DNA of 6,457 nucleotides, taken from a bacterium (GTDB lineage: Bacteria > Patescibacteriota > Microgenomatia > UBA1400 > PJMF01). Location: positions 1 through 6,457 of the forward strand of contig OMIS01000023.1 of assembly GCA_900299155.1 (NCBI GenBank). The letters are read 5' to 3'. How positions within the stretch are numbered: the stretch's first letter is position 1; each line of letters opens with the position of its first letter. Made by a program: the position numbers and the translations under genes. Of this stretch, positions 1 to 5,367 are shown one piece after another. The notes beneath the pieces are model-generated. The model saw nothing but the letters and a program-made list of their open reading frames with translations, was not told the origin of the DNA and did not search any database.

Positions 1-1
1 A

Positions 2-643
2 GGTAATATTATCCTGAGGACTAATCGCTCAGACTTAAAGCGCACCTATCGTGGCCCGATTATTTATGCTGTGCTCGCGGCGTTGGCTACTACAGCAGGT
101 ATTATTGGTAATATTGTGATCGATCCATATAATTTAGAGTACTTTGCAATTTATTTTATACCCGCTCTGATATTGGTGCAGTTGATGATTTATCGTGACT
201 ATGTACTTGAAGCTGCACTTAAAATAACAAAGCCTTTCCCATATATTTACAGATTAATTGAGCCGATATTTGATCATGTTATTTCACCGCGTATTTTATT
301 GTTTGCTCACCATCCACAAAAACTTTTTAGATCATTGGAGTACATTCAAAAAAATGAGACGAGTAGAAATATTACAGTAGTCTTTTGCAAAGACAAAACT
401 GAAAATACGCAGCTACTGCTCGATAAATTTAATGCATATTTACATGTTTTCAAAGAAGCAAATGTTTTTAGAAATCTGACAATTGACTTGGTTGTTGAGG
501 ATGAGTTGTCGTTTGGCCCAGATATAATTAAAACCTATGCAAATAGATATAGAATGAATCGAAATAATATCTTTATTGGGCAAATCCATCATACGCATAA
601 CTTTAGCTTTGAAGATTTGGGTGGAGTAAGAATAATACAATAG
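2..643 (+). CDS. C-terminal part of a membrane transporter, probably APC-type amino acid permease (5' end outside window)
   Basis: The frame is open from the first complete codon at position 2, so the gene begins upstream of the window; the internal GTG at 71 is not a convincing start. The visible 213 residues hold two hydrophobic segments (about residues 19-42 and 46-64), the last two helices of a polytopic membrane protein. A basic cytoplasmic-looking linker and a soluble tail of about 130 residues follow. The tail alternates strands and helices (an ITVVF strand, then a TIDLVVED strand) and ends in EDLGGVRIIQ, an organisation that recalls nucleotide-binding or universal-stress-like domains attached to APC permeases. 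The substrate cannot be read from this fragment. The gene ends in TAG 13 bp before the lipid kinase and may share its transcript. The coding call is strong; the APC assignment is an inference from the layout of the tail. Confidence 0.6.
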   Translation, partial: GNIILRTNRSDLKRTYRGPIIYAVLAALATTAGIIGNIVIDPYNLEYFAIYFIPALILVQLMIYRDYVLEAALKITKPFPYIYRLIEPIFDHVISPRILLFAHHPQKLFRSLEYIQKNETSRNITVVFCKDKTENTQLLLDKFNAYLHVFKEANVFRNLTIDLVVEDELSFGPDIIKTYANRYRMNRNNIFIGQIHHTHNFSFEDLGGVRIIQ

Positions 644-656
644 GTTAGAATGAGTA

Positions 657-1028
657 ATGTCTATGAAAGTATTTCACTCATTTCAGTTCGCTTTTTTAGG
701 TCTCAAATATATGCTTGAGGAACGAAATTTTAGAGTACACATAATTTTTATGTGTATTGCTGTAGTGCTTGGTGTTGTTTTTTCTATTACTCAACTTGAG
801 TGGCTTGCAGTAATTGGGAGCATTGGCATAGTGCTTGTAGCAGAAACCTTAAATACAGCAATTGAAGAAGCAATGAACTTGCATACATCAGTTCATCCTG
901 AAACGTACCCTCGTGCTGGTAAACCCAAAGATATTGGGGCAGCTGGAGTACTACTGGCAGCAGGTACTGCAATCTGTGTAGGGTGTATAGTATTTATCCC
1001 ATATCTATTGCAGATATTTGTATACTAA
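657..1028 (+). CDS. dgkA: DgkA-family lipid kinase (undecaprenol or diacylglycerol kinase)
   Basis: This 123-residue integral membrane protein has the usual family length and three hydrophobic helices (about 29-45, 48-63, 94-117). It should phosphorylate undecaprenol or diacylglycerol with ATP at the inner face of the membrane; Gram-positive members mainly act on undecaprenol. The family signature is clear: E22 and R26 in EERNFR match E28 and R32 of E. coli DgkA, and E63, N66 and E70 in ETLNTAIE match E69, N72 and the catalytic E76. K91-D92 in KDIGAAG match K94-D95. The residue matching D80 is Asn74, a mild departure. ATG 657 is the first in-frame start after a TGA at 651; ATG 663, two codons later, is possible and better spaced from a weak GAG at 652-654. 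The stop overlaps the next start (TAATG), so translation of the two genes is probably coupled. Confidence 0.88.
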   Translation: MSMKVFHSFQFAFLGLKYMLEERNFRVHIIFMCIAVVLGVVFSITQLEWLAVIGSIGIVLVAETLNTAIEEAMNLHTSVHPETYPRAGKPKDIGAAGVLLAAGTAICVGCIVFIPYLLQIFVY

Positions 1029-1741
1029 TGGCTAAAAAATTACGAAGTTTTTCTCAACGATTCCAGGCAGCTGCATTTTCGAGCAGAGAAGGTTTCATAG
1101 TGGTGAGTGAAATCTTTATGGGGATAGTGTACTTTATTTTCTCATTGCTTGTATTTATATATTTTACTCAGACAGTTCTCAATCAAAATTTGCATGGTTT
1201 AGATATGCAGATTACAACTATGGTAGTTCAGTGGCGTACGCCAACGCTAACTGCACTGATGAAGCTACTTACTTTTCTTGGAGGTCGTGTCCCTTTTATA
1301 CTCACGAGTCTACTCTGTATTTTCTTACTGATAAGAAGACATCGCAAAGAAGCTATGCTATTTAGTCTAGCCTTAACGATCGGGACATTGCTGGGTGTAT
1401 TTTTTAAGTATCTTATTGCTCGGCCAAGACCTGAAGTCTTACATCTAGCAATAGAGCACACTCCTAGTTTCCCTTCAACACATGCGATGAATGCGTTTAT
1501 TTTTTGTGCGCTTCTGTCATACTTTTCATTTCATTTTTTTAGAAACAAGAAAATGACCGCGGTTTTAACGATCCTTTCTATACTCTATGTGAGCATAGTG
1601 GGGTTCAGCAGAATTTACTTGGGAGTACATTATTTTACTGATGTAATTGCTGGATATATTGCAGGTTTTTGGTGGTTTGTAACCGTATTGCTAGTGGATA
1701 AAGCATTTATCTTCTACAGAATATTTAAGAAAACTGAGTAA
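1028..1741 (+). CDS. PAP2-family membrane lipid phosphatase
   Basis: This 237-residue membrane protein removes phosphate from a lipid phosphate or pyrophosphate, such as undecaprenyl pyrophosphate or phosphatidic acid. All three motifs of the PAP2 acid phosphatase superfamily are present: C1 is K127-x6-R134-P135 in KYLIARPRP, C2 is P149-S150-T151-H152 (the PSTH form of PSGH), and C3 is S194-R195-x5-H201-x3-D205 in SRIYLGVHYFTD. H152, H201 and D205 form the catalytic set, expected on the outer face. About six helices are visible, near 27-48, 80-101, 108-125, 152-171, 177-193 and 203-223. ATG 1028 is chosen over an in-frame GTG at 983 because it overlaps the stop of the kinase gene and avoids a long overlap. 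With the kinase it makes a plausible lipid phosphate recycling pair. The stop lies 1 bp from that of the convergent neighbour, leaving no room for a terminator. Confidence 0.9.
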   Translation: MAKKLRSFSQRFQAAAFSSREGFIVVSEIFMGIVYFIFSLLVFIYFTQTVLNQNLHGLDMQITTMVVQWRTPTLTALMKLLTFLGGRVPFILTSLLCIFLLIRRHRKEAMLFSLALTIGTLLGVFFKYLIARPRPEVLHLAIEHTPSFPSTHAMNAFIFCALLSYFSFHFFRNKKMTAVLTILSILYVSIVGFSRIYLGVHYFTDVIAGYIAGFWWFVTVLLVDKAFIFYRIFKKTE

Positions 1742-1742
1742 C

Positions 1743-2177
1743 TTACAGACTTTCTGAAATGCGCTCTAGTTCTGTAAATCCCACATCTTTACTTGAGACA
1801 TGGTACTTAATTTGATCTTTAATAAACTCTATGTTTTTTGTGCCAGAGCGTGTGTAATAGCAAAGCTTGTTTGTACCTCGTTGTATCTCCTGCCCTGGGC
1901 AAAGGGCAGGCACAGTATCCGAGATCAGTATTGATATAATTTTTTCTCCCTTGCGTAATTCAGTTGAATAAACAACTTGTTGGTCAGATTGTATTTGCTC
2001 AGCATGTTTTATGATACTGAAACCTTCAGGAATAAAAGGGTATGCAGTTTGTGCTATTTCTGCTACGTTTCTGCCAGTGATATGAGTCTTAATAGAAAAA
2101 AGATACCACAAACCAATGCATCCAAATATTAAAACTGAAATCAGAATGATAAGTGGTTTTTTCTGTTGGGTCAACAT
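1743..2177 (-). CDS. Membrane-anchored exported protein with two cysteines, function unknown
   Basis: I do not recognise this 144-residue protein. It has a short basic N-terminus (QQKK), one hydrophobic helix at about 8-28 and an exported domain of about 115 residues. The stretch YPFIPEGFSI (46-55) followed by alternating strands resembles small extracytoplasmic beta-rich domains in general, not a named family. Cys93 (ALCPG) and Cys106 (KLCYY), 13 residues apart, are the only cysteines in the exported part and could form a disulfide; Cys20 lies in the helix. Start ATG 2177 is preferred over in-frame ATG 2243 because an extended -10 element lies between them and the longer start would add a non-hydrophobic, cysteine-containing N-terminus. 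The gene shares a control region with the divergent ferric-reductase-like gene, so a shared role is possible but unproven. No lipoprotein signal is evident. Confidence 0.75.
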   Translation of the reverse strand: MLTQQKKPLIILISVLIFGCIGLWYLFSIKTHITGRNVAEIAQTAYPFIPEGFSIIKHAEQIQSDQQVVYSTELRKGEKIISILISDTVPALCPGQEIQRGTNKLCYYTRSGTKNIEFIKDQIKYHVSSKDVGFTELERISESL

Positions 2178-2186
2178 AGTGAATAT

Positions 2187-2216
2187 ATCATAGCACTTCC
2201 TATTGTTTGAATTCAG
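2187..2216 (-). promoter_or_regulatory. Promoter of the two-cysteine exported protein gene
   Basis: On the minus strand an extended -10 element, TGC-TATGAT, has its hexamer at 2192-2187 and ends 9 bases before the ATG at 2177. A -35-like CTGAAT at 2216-2211 stands 18 bp upstream. Transcription would start near 2180, leaving only about three leader bases. No Shine-Dalgarno sequence sits at a usable distance, which agrees with a leaderless or nearly leaderless mRNA. The -35 overlaps that of the opposite promoter. Confidence 0.55.
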
Positions 2217-2235
2217 TCGACAGTAGGTATATAGT
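2207..2235 (+). promoter_or_regulatory. Promoter of the ferric-reductase-like gene
   Basis: A -35 hexamer TTGAAT (2207-2212) and a -10 hexamer TATAGT (2230-2235) are separated by an ideal 17-bp spacer. The expected transcription start at about 2242-2244 coincides with the ATG at 2244, so the mRNA is probably leaderless; there is no ribosome binding site. The -35 overlaps that of the divergent promoter across GAATTC (2209-2214), so the two promoters probably compete for polymerase or share a regulator. Confidence 0.6.
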
Positions 2236-2243
2236 AAAACCAT

Positions 2244-2894
2244 ATGTTTATGCGTGAAATCAAGTTCTACTTCACTACGGGATTAATTGGTCTTGTAGTA
2301 TATGGGCTATGCTATGGATACCTGAAATGGCTGGCCATTCCTGGTGAAATGAATAAAGCTGCCGCAGACACTGCAATATTGCTAATGGCATTCTCAATGT
2401 TACAGAGTAGCTTGTCATACTTTTTTAACTTCATGGATCGAGCAATTATTTATAGAAAATATTTTGGATTAACTGGCTTCGCATTTGCGATTGCGCATCT
2501 GATACTTTCCTGGGGTGCATTTATGGGATTATTTAGTGTCAGAACTTGGATGCAAGGTGAGATGTTGCCAGTGCTCACAGGCACACTTGCATTTTTTATT
2601 TTCACGATTATGGCATTAATATCAAATACATTCTCCACACGAATGCTAGGAAGTGAAGCATGGCGACGCGTGCTGCGCACGGGCTACTTAGCTGTAGTAT
2701 TTGTTTTAGCTCACGTTATATTACTCAAATATGGACGGTGGGCAACCTGGTACGAAGCAGGAATGAAGACAGCACCTTCTTTGAGTTTAATTTCAGCCTT
2801 TTTTATGGTGGTGGTTCTCAGTATGCGGCTGCTGATGTGGGCATCACTAAGAAAAAAGACTGCAGTAGTTCTTAAGAAAACTAATAGACGATAA
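2244..2894 (+). CDS. Ferric-reductase-like (YedZ/MsrQ-type) transmembrane protein
   Basis: This 216-residue protein with about six helices (near 11-30, 42-62, 74-95, 108-127, 145-163, 180-200) resembles the heme-binding ferric-reductase-like domain of YedZ/MsrQ and related membrane electron carriers. The first motif is clear: RKYFGLTGFAFAIAHLILSW (71-90) gives His85 at the usual first heme-ligand position. The second region, ISNTFSTRMLGSEAWRRVLR (126-145), matches the loop and start of the next helix in MsrQ, and His157 lies further along that helix. In MsrQ the WKRLHR motif carries an extra histidine; here the matching residue is Leu144. No flavin or NAD(P)H domain is present, so a partner reductase would be needed. 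ATG 2244 fits the promoter as a leaderless start; ATG 2250 is an alternative. Family call moderately sure; heme binding and electron transfer are inferred. Confidence 0.7.
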   Translation: MFMREIKFYFTTGLIGLVVYGLCYGYLKWLAIPGEMNKAAADTAILLMAFSMLQSSLSYFFNFMDRAIIYRKYFGLTGFAFAIAHLILSWGAFMGLFSVRTWMQGEMLPVLTGTLAFFIFTIMALISNTFSTRMLGSEAWRRVLRTGYLAVVFVLAHVILLKYGRWATWYEAGMKTAPSLSLISAFFMVVVLSMRLLMWASLRKKTAVVLKKTNRR

Positions 2895-2902
2895 GTTTAA
2901 GT

Positions 2903-3679
2903 TTACATAACTGTCGGTTGTAGCTCACTCAGTTCATCTATCTCAATACAATCTTCTTTCGTAAATGGTCCATTTTGTATCCGTGTAATACTCCAAGTTG
3001 TAGCAGGGATATCCATCTTTTGAGCTAGATCTTGAACGAGCTGTCGGATATAAGTGCCTGGAGAGGTCGTGACTCTGCACTCAGTTATAAAAAATTTTCT
3101 GTTCTTCTGTTCAGTGACCTTCACTAATTTCTTCCAATCTGTTTGAACTTCTGCTTGTCTAAAATTTCCGTGTACTTGACTCACTGCACGAGCTTGTTCT
3201 TGCACCACATTTTCTAAAGAAATCTCATATGTCTTTAGTATTTCTAATCCTGAAATATTCACAAGTCGATGCTTTCTTGTAAGTACTGCGCCTTGTTTAC
3301 TCAGCTCAAAACTTGAAGAACCTGCGTACCTTCGAGCTGAAAAAGCAGGAATTTCTTGTAGGTACTGCTGTGGAAATTCTGCAATAATTGATTCAATATG
3401 TATCCTATGTAGTTCTGGCGTCGCTACATTTGTGATGAGTCCCAGTTGATCTCCGCTATCAGTTTGTATTCCCCAAAGAATGGAGAAGACATACGTTTTC
3501 TTCCAATCGGAAAGTGATCCTTTTATATATCGATCTTCGCCAGTTGCTAGTACTACAACACCTTCAGCCATTGGGTCAAGTGTTCCTGTGTGAGTAGTTT
3601 TTTCACCAAGTATCGTGCCGCACTCTTGTGCGAGAAGGTGTGTAGATGCAGCGCGTGGTTGCCAGATCGCAAAAATCAT
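2903..3679 (-). CDS. truB: tRNA pseudouridine(55) synthase TruB
   Basis: TruB converts U55 of the tRNA T-loop to pseudouridine. The 258-residue protein has the family landmarks in order: HTGTLDPMAEGVVVLATG with catalytic Asp35, KKTY with Tyr63, GIQTDSGDQLG (70-80), IPAFSARRYAGSSSFELSKQG (110-130) and GTYIRQLVQDLA (208-219) with Arg212. Two departures stand out. The N-terminal KPxGxTS motif reads QPRAAST, without the lysine. Between the strand at about 140-149 and GTYIR lie some 58 residues where most bacterial TruBs have about 20, an insert of roughly 40 residues containing HGNFRQAEVQTDW. The protein also stops soon after the core and lacks a C-terminal PUA domain. ATG 3679 is chosen over in-frame TTG 3712 because homology starts there and a -10 element ends 6 bases upstream. 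The gene converges on the ferric-reductase-like gene with 8 bp between stops. Confidence 0.93.
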   Translation of the reverse strand: MIFAIWQPRAASTHLLAQECGTILGEKTTHTGTLDPMAEGVVVLATGEDRYIKGSLSDWKKTYVFSILWGIQTDSGDQLGLITNVATPELHRIHIESIIAEFPQQYLQEIPAFSARRYAGSSSFELSKQGAVLTRKHRLVNISGLEILKTYEISLENVVQEQARAVSQVHGNFRQAEVQTDWKKLVKVTEQKNRKFFITECRVTTSPGTYIRQLVQDLAQKMDIPATTWSITRIQNGPFTKEDCIEIDELSELQPTVM

Positions 3680-3685
3680 TTCTGT

Positions 3686-3712
3686 ATTGTACCTGAATTT
3701 ACTGTAGAACAA
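3686..3712 (-). promoter_or_regulatory. Probable truB promoter, leaderless
   Basis: On the minus strand a -10 hexamer TACAAT lies at 3691-3686, ending 6 bases before the ATG at 3679, so the predicted transcription start falls on the A of the start codon. A -35-like TTGTTC at 3712-3707 is only 15 bp away, a short spacer that weakens the call. No Shine-Dalgarno sequence precedes the gene. Confidence 0.45.
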
Positions 3713-3723
3713 TTTGCTATACT
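3693..3723 (+). promoter_or_regulatory. Probable topoisomerase IB promoter, leaderless
   Basis: An extended -10 element TGC-TATACT has its hexamer at 3718-3723 and ends 5 bases before the ATG at 3729, placing the expected start of transcription on the start codon. A CTGAAT at 3693-3698 is a -35 candidate at a long 19-bp spacing; the extended -10 may compensate. No ribosome binding site is visible. This element overlaps the truB promoter on the other strand. Confidence 0.5.
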
Positions 3724-3728
3724 GAAGT

Positions 3729-4739
3729 ATGCAATCACCGAGTGGTATCCGCTATGTGTCTGATATCAACTTATCATGGACACGCAAAAAACATAGTGCA
3801 GGATTTCAGTACTTCAATCGTATTGGGGGAAAATTGCGTGATGAAGATATTACTCGGATTAAAGCACTCGTTATTCCACCAGCATGGACTGACGTACATA
3901 TTTGCCCAGATCCGCAAGGACATATTCAAGCCACTGGCATAGACGCACGCGGGCGTAAACAATATATTTACCACCCTGATTGGGTGGCATATAACCAGCG
4001 TGCTAAGTTTGATTCTTTGAAACGGTTTGGGGAAGTTTTACCGACTTTGCGTGAAACTGTAGCAGGTCATATGCGTCAACATCAACTGACTCGTGAACGA
4101 GTGCTCGCCACAATGGTTTGGATTTTACAAAATACCTTTATTCGTGTGGGAAATAAAGAATACGCTAAAGAAAATCAGTCATATGGTTTAACAACTTTGC
4201 GTATGAAACATGTTGATATTCACGGTGGTACCGTGCGCTTTAGTTTTAAGGGAAAAAGTAATGTCTACCATGAAATGGATATTAGGCATCCGCGTGTCGT
4301 CTCTACTATAAAAAAATGTATAGAACTTCCTGGATACGAATTATTTCAATACCTAGATGAGAACGGAGAAAAGCACTCTGTAGACTCTGCTGCTGTGAAT
4401 GAATATTTACAGCAAGTGACTGGTGAAGCACTCTCTGCAAAGGACTTTCGAACTTGGGGAGGGACGACATTAGCAGGTGATGTTTTGTACAATCTGGGTG
4501 AGCCATCTGAGGAACTTCCGTTGGAAAAGGCAGAAGTCCAAACCGTTAAAGCAGTTTCACACCAGCTGGGAAATACTGTAGCTGTTTGTAGAAAGTATTA
4601 TATTCACCCAACAGTTTTTAAATCATATGAAAAGGCTACATTAATTCCACATTTTGACAAAATTTATGCATCAAAAAAAGCTGCCCCAGAGGGTTTGACA
4701 CTTGAAGAGTACGCTACTTGGACACTACTCACCAACTAG
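3729..4739 (+). CDS. Bacterial DNA topoisomerase IB
   Basis: This 336-residue enzyme relaxes supercoiled DNA by nicking one strand through a 3'-phosphotyrosine link, without ATP or metal. Length and layout match poxvirus-like bacterial type IB enzymes such as that of Deinococcus radiodurans. The N-terminal clamp has RYVSD (8-12), IPPAWTDVHICPDPQGHIQATG (49-70) and DARGRKQY (72-79). The catalytic domain has IRVGNKEYAKEN (138-149) with Arg139, FKGKS with Lys176, AKDFRTWGGT (237-246) with Arg241, and LGNTVAVCRKYYIHP (280-294) with Asn282 and nucleophile Tyr291. These are the spacings of the Deinococcus enzyme (R137, K174, R239, N280, Y289 as I recall), Asn taking the place of the His of viral enzymes. 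All catalytic residues are intact, so it should be active. It is divergent from truB and converges with the four-helix protein gene (31 bp between stops). Confidence 0.95.
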   Translation: MQSPSGIRYVSDINLSWTRKKHSAGFQYFNRIGGKLRDEDITRIKALVIPPAWTDVHICPDPQGHIQATGIDARGRKQYIYHPDWVAYNQRAKFDSLKRFGEVLPTLRETVAGHMRQHQLTRERVLATMVWILQNTFIRVGNKEYAKENQSYGLTTLRMKHVDIHGGTVRFSFKGKSNVYHEMDIRHPRVVSTIKKCIELPGYELFQYLDENGEKHSVDSAAVNEYLQQVTGEALSAKDFRTWGGTTLAGDVLYNLGEPSEELPLEKAEVQTVKAVSHQLGNTVAVCRKYYIHPTVFKSYEKATLIPHFDKIYASKKAAPEGLTLEEYATWTLLTN

Positions 4740-4770
4740 TTGTGTCGTTTTACGCATTACTGCGACAAAG

Positions 4771-5211
4771 TTATTTGTTGGGGCTTACGTTAAAACCCAT
4801 CATGGCAAATCCTTGAACGAGATTGAGAACAAAACCTAAACTTAGTGCTACCACCCAAGAAGTAATTCCTAAGCCATAGACTTCAGAAAAGCGACTCAGT
4901 AACCAAATTGAGGTTACATTTATTAGAAGGTATCCTGCCAACCAATGGAGCGGAGTGAGGATTTCTTTGCGTTTGATTTCCCATGCAGTAAAAAATGGCA
5001 TAGTCAAAATACCAATCAGAGCAAGCTTGCTAGAAACTAAAATTGTTGCCCATAGCTGTGAAAGTGACACAGTGCCCATCACTACCTGAGTAGGGAACCA
5101 CAAGTGAGCAAAATATAAAACAAGTGCATTCACAAAAAATAATGTTGCGTAGACGAAGACATACGTCATGCCGTGATTCTCGGTAGGTACTGGGTAGTTT
5201 TTTGCTGCCAT
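4771..5211 (-). CDS. Unidentified four-helix membrane protein
   Basis: I do not recognise this 146-residue protein with confidence. A hydrophilic N-terminus (AAKNYPVPTEN) is followed by four hydrophobic segments at about 16-38, 52-75, 87-106 and 115-137. A charged cytoplasmic-looking loop, WEIKRKE (77-83), separates the second and third helices, and there are no cysteines. Size and topology recall the four-helix holin-like membrane proteins (Phage_holin_4 type) common in bacterial chromosomes, but no diagnostic motif supports that and no lysis or phage gene is nearby. Start ATG 5211 is supported by a good Shine-Dalgarno AAAAGGA at 5223-5217, 5 bases upstream; the longer frame to TTG 5244 is rejected. 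It lies downstream of the oxidoreductase on the same strand, separated by a strong terminator, so it probably has its own promoter within 5212-5297. An extended -10-like TGG-TAGACT just upstream of the ribosome binding site is one weak candidate. Confidence 0.8.
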   Translation of the reverse strand: MAAKNYPVPTENHGMTYVFVYATLFFVNALVLYFAHLWFPTQVVMGTVSLSQLWATILVSSKLALIGILTMPFFTAWEIKRKEILTPLHWLAGYLLINVTSIWLLSRFSEVYGLGITSWVVALSLGFVLNLVQGFAMMGFNVSPNK

Positions 5212-5297
5212 AAAAATCCTTTTAATTAGTCTACCACAGATCAATAATAAAAAATGAAGTGCTGTTGAATGCTACTATTTAGATAATCCACCTAGCA

Positions 5298-5324
5298 AAA
5301 CACCCCCAGTAGCTGGGGGTGTTT
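5298..5324 (-). terminator. Intrinsic terminator of the oxidoreductase gene
   Basis: A perfect 12-bp stem (5298-5309 pairing with 5313-5324) with a GC-rich core of CCCCCAG/CTGGGGG and a 3-base loop ends on the minus strand in TGTTTTGC. It lies 44 bp past the oxidoreductase stop at 5368 and isolates that gene from the four-helix membrane protein gene. The U-run is short on both strands, so orientation is set by context; no + strand gene points into it from nearby. Confidence 0.85.
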
Positions 5325-5330
5325 ACGTTC

Positions 5331-5347
5331 ATGCTAATGCATAGCAT
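5331..5347. repeat. Small inverted repeat beside the terminator
   Basis: ATGCTA (5331-5336) and TAGCAT (5342-5347) form 6-bp arms around a 5-base loop, between the oxidoreductase stop and the terminator. The stem is AT-rich with no U-run after it. It would form a second, weaker hairpin in the 3' untranslated region of the oxidoreductase mRNA. A chance palindrome is possible. Confidence 0.35.
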
Positions 5348-5367
5348 ACAACAAATGTAGCAAGCAA

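Noticed and set aside
636..641. TACAAT before the lipid kinase gene as an internal promoter
   Set aside because: No acceptable -35 is found at 16-18 bp, and the 13-bp gap after the transporter gene favours a shared transcript.
1228..1461. Minus-strand open frames inside the phosphatase, topoisomerase and other genes
   Set aside because: They lie wholly within well-supported genes on the other strand, have no family similarity and no ribosome binding site context.
2178..2243. Longer start (ATG 2243) for the two-cysteine exported protein
   Set aside because: It would lie upstream of the likely promoter -10 and add a polar extension before the membrane anchor.
3680..3712. TTG start at 3712 extending TruB by 11 residues
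   Set aside because: The extension lies across promoter elements of both genes, has no TruB similarity and would use a rarer start codon.
3717..3723. CTATACT before topoisomerase IB as another HxlR half-site
   Set aside because: It is a single copy without an inverted partner and is fully explained as a -10 element.
4743..4767. Inverted repeat TGTCG/CGACA with an inner CGCA/TGCG between the topoisomerase IB gene and the four-helix gene, possible bidirectional terminator
   Set aside because: The two pairings are short (5 and 4 bp), partly exclude each other, and no T-run follows on either strand.
5212..5244. TTG start at 5244 extending the four-helix membrane protein
   Set aside because: A good Shine-Dalgarno sequence lies inside this stretch, correctly spaced for ATG 5211.
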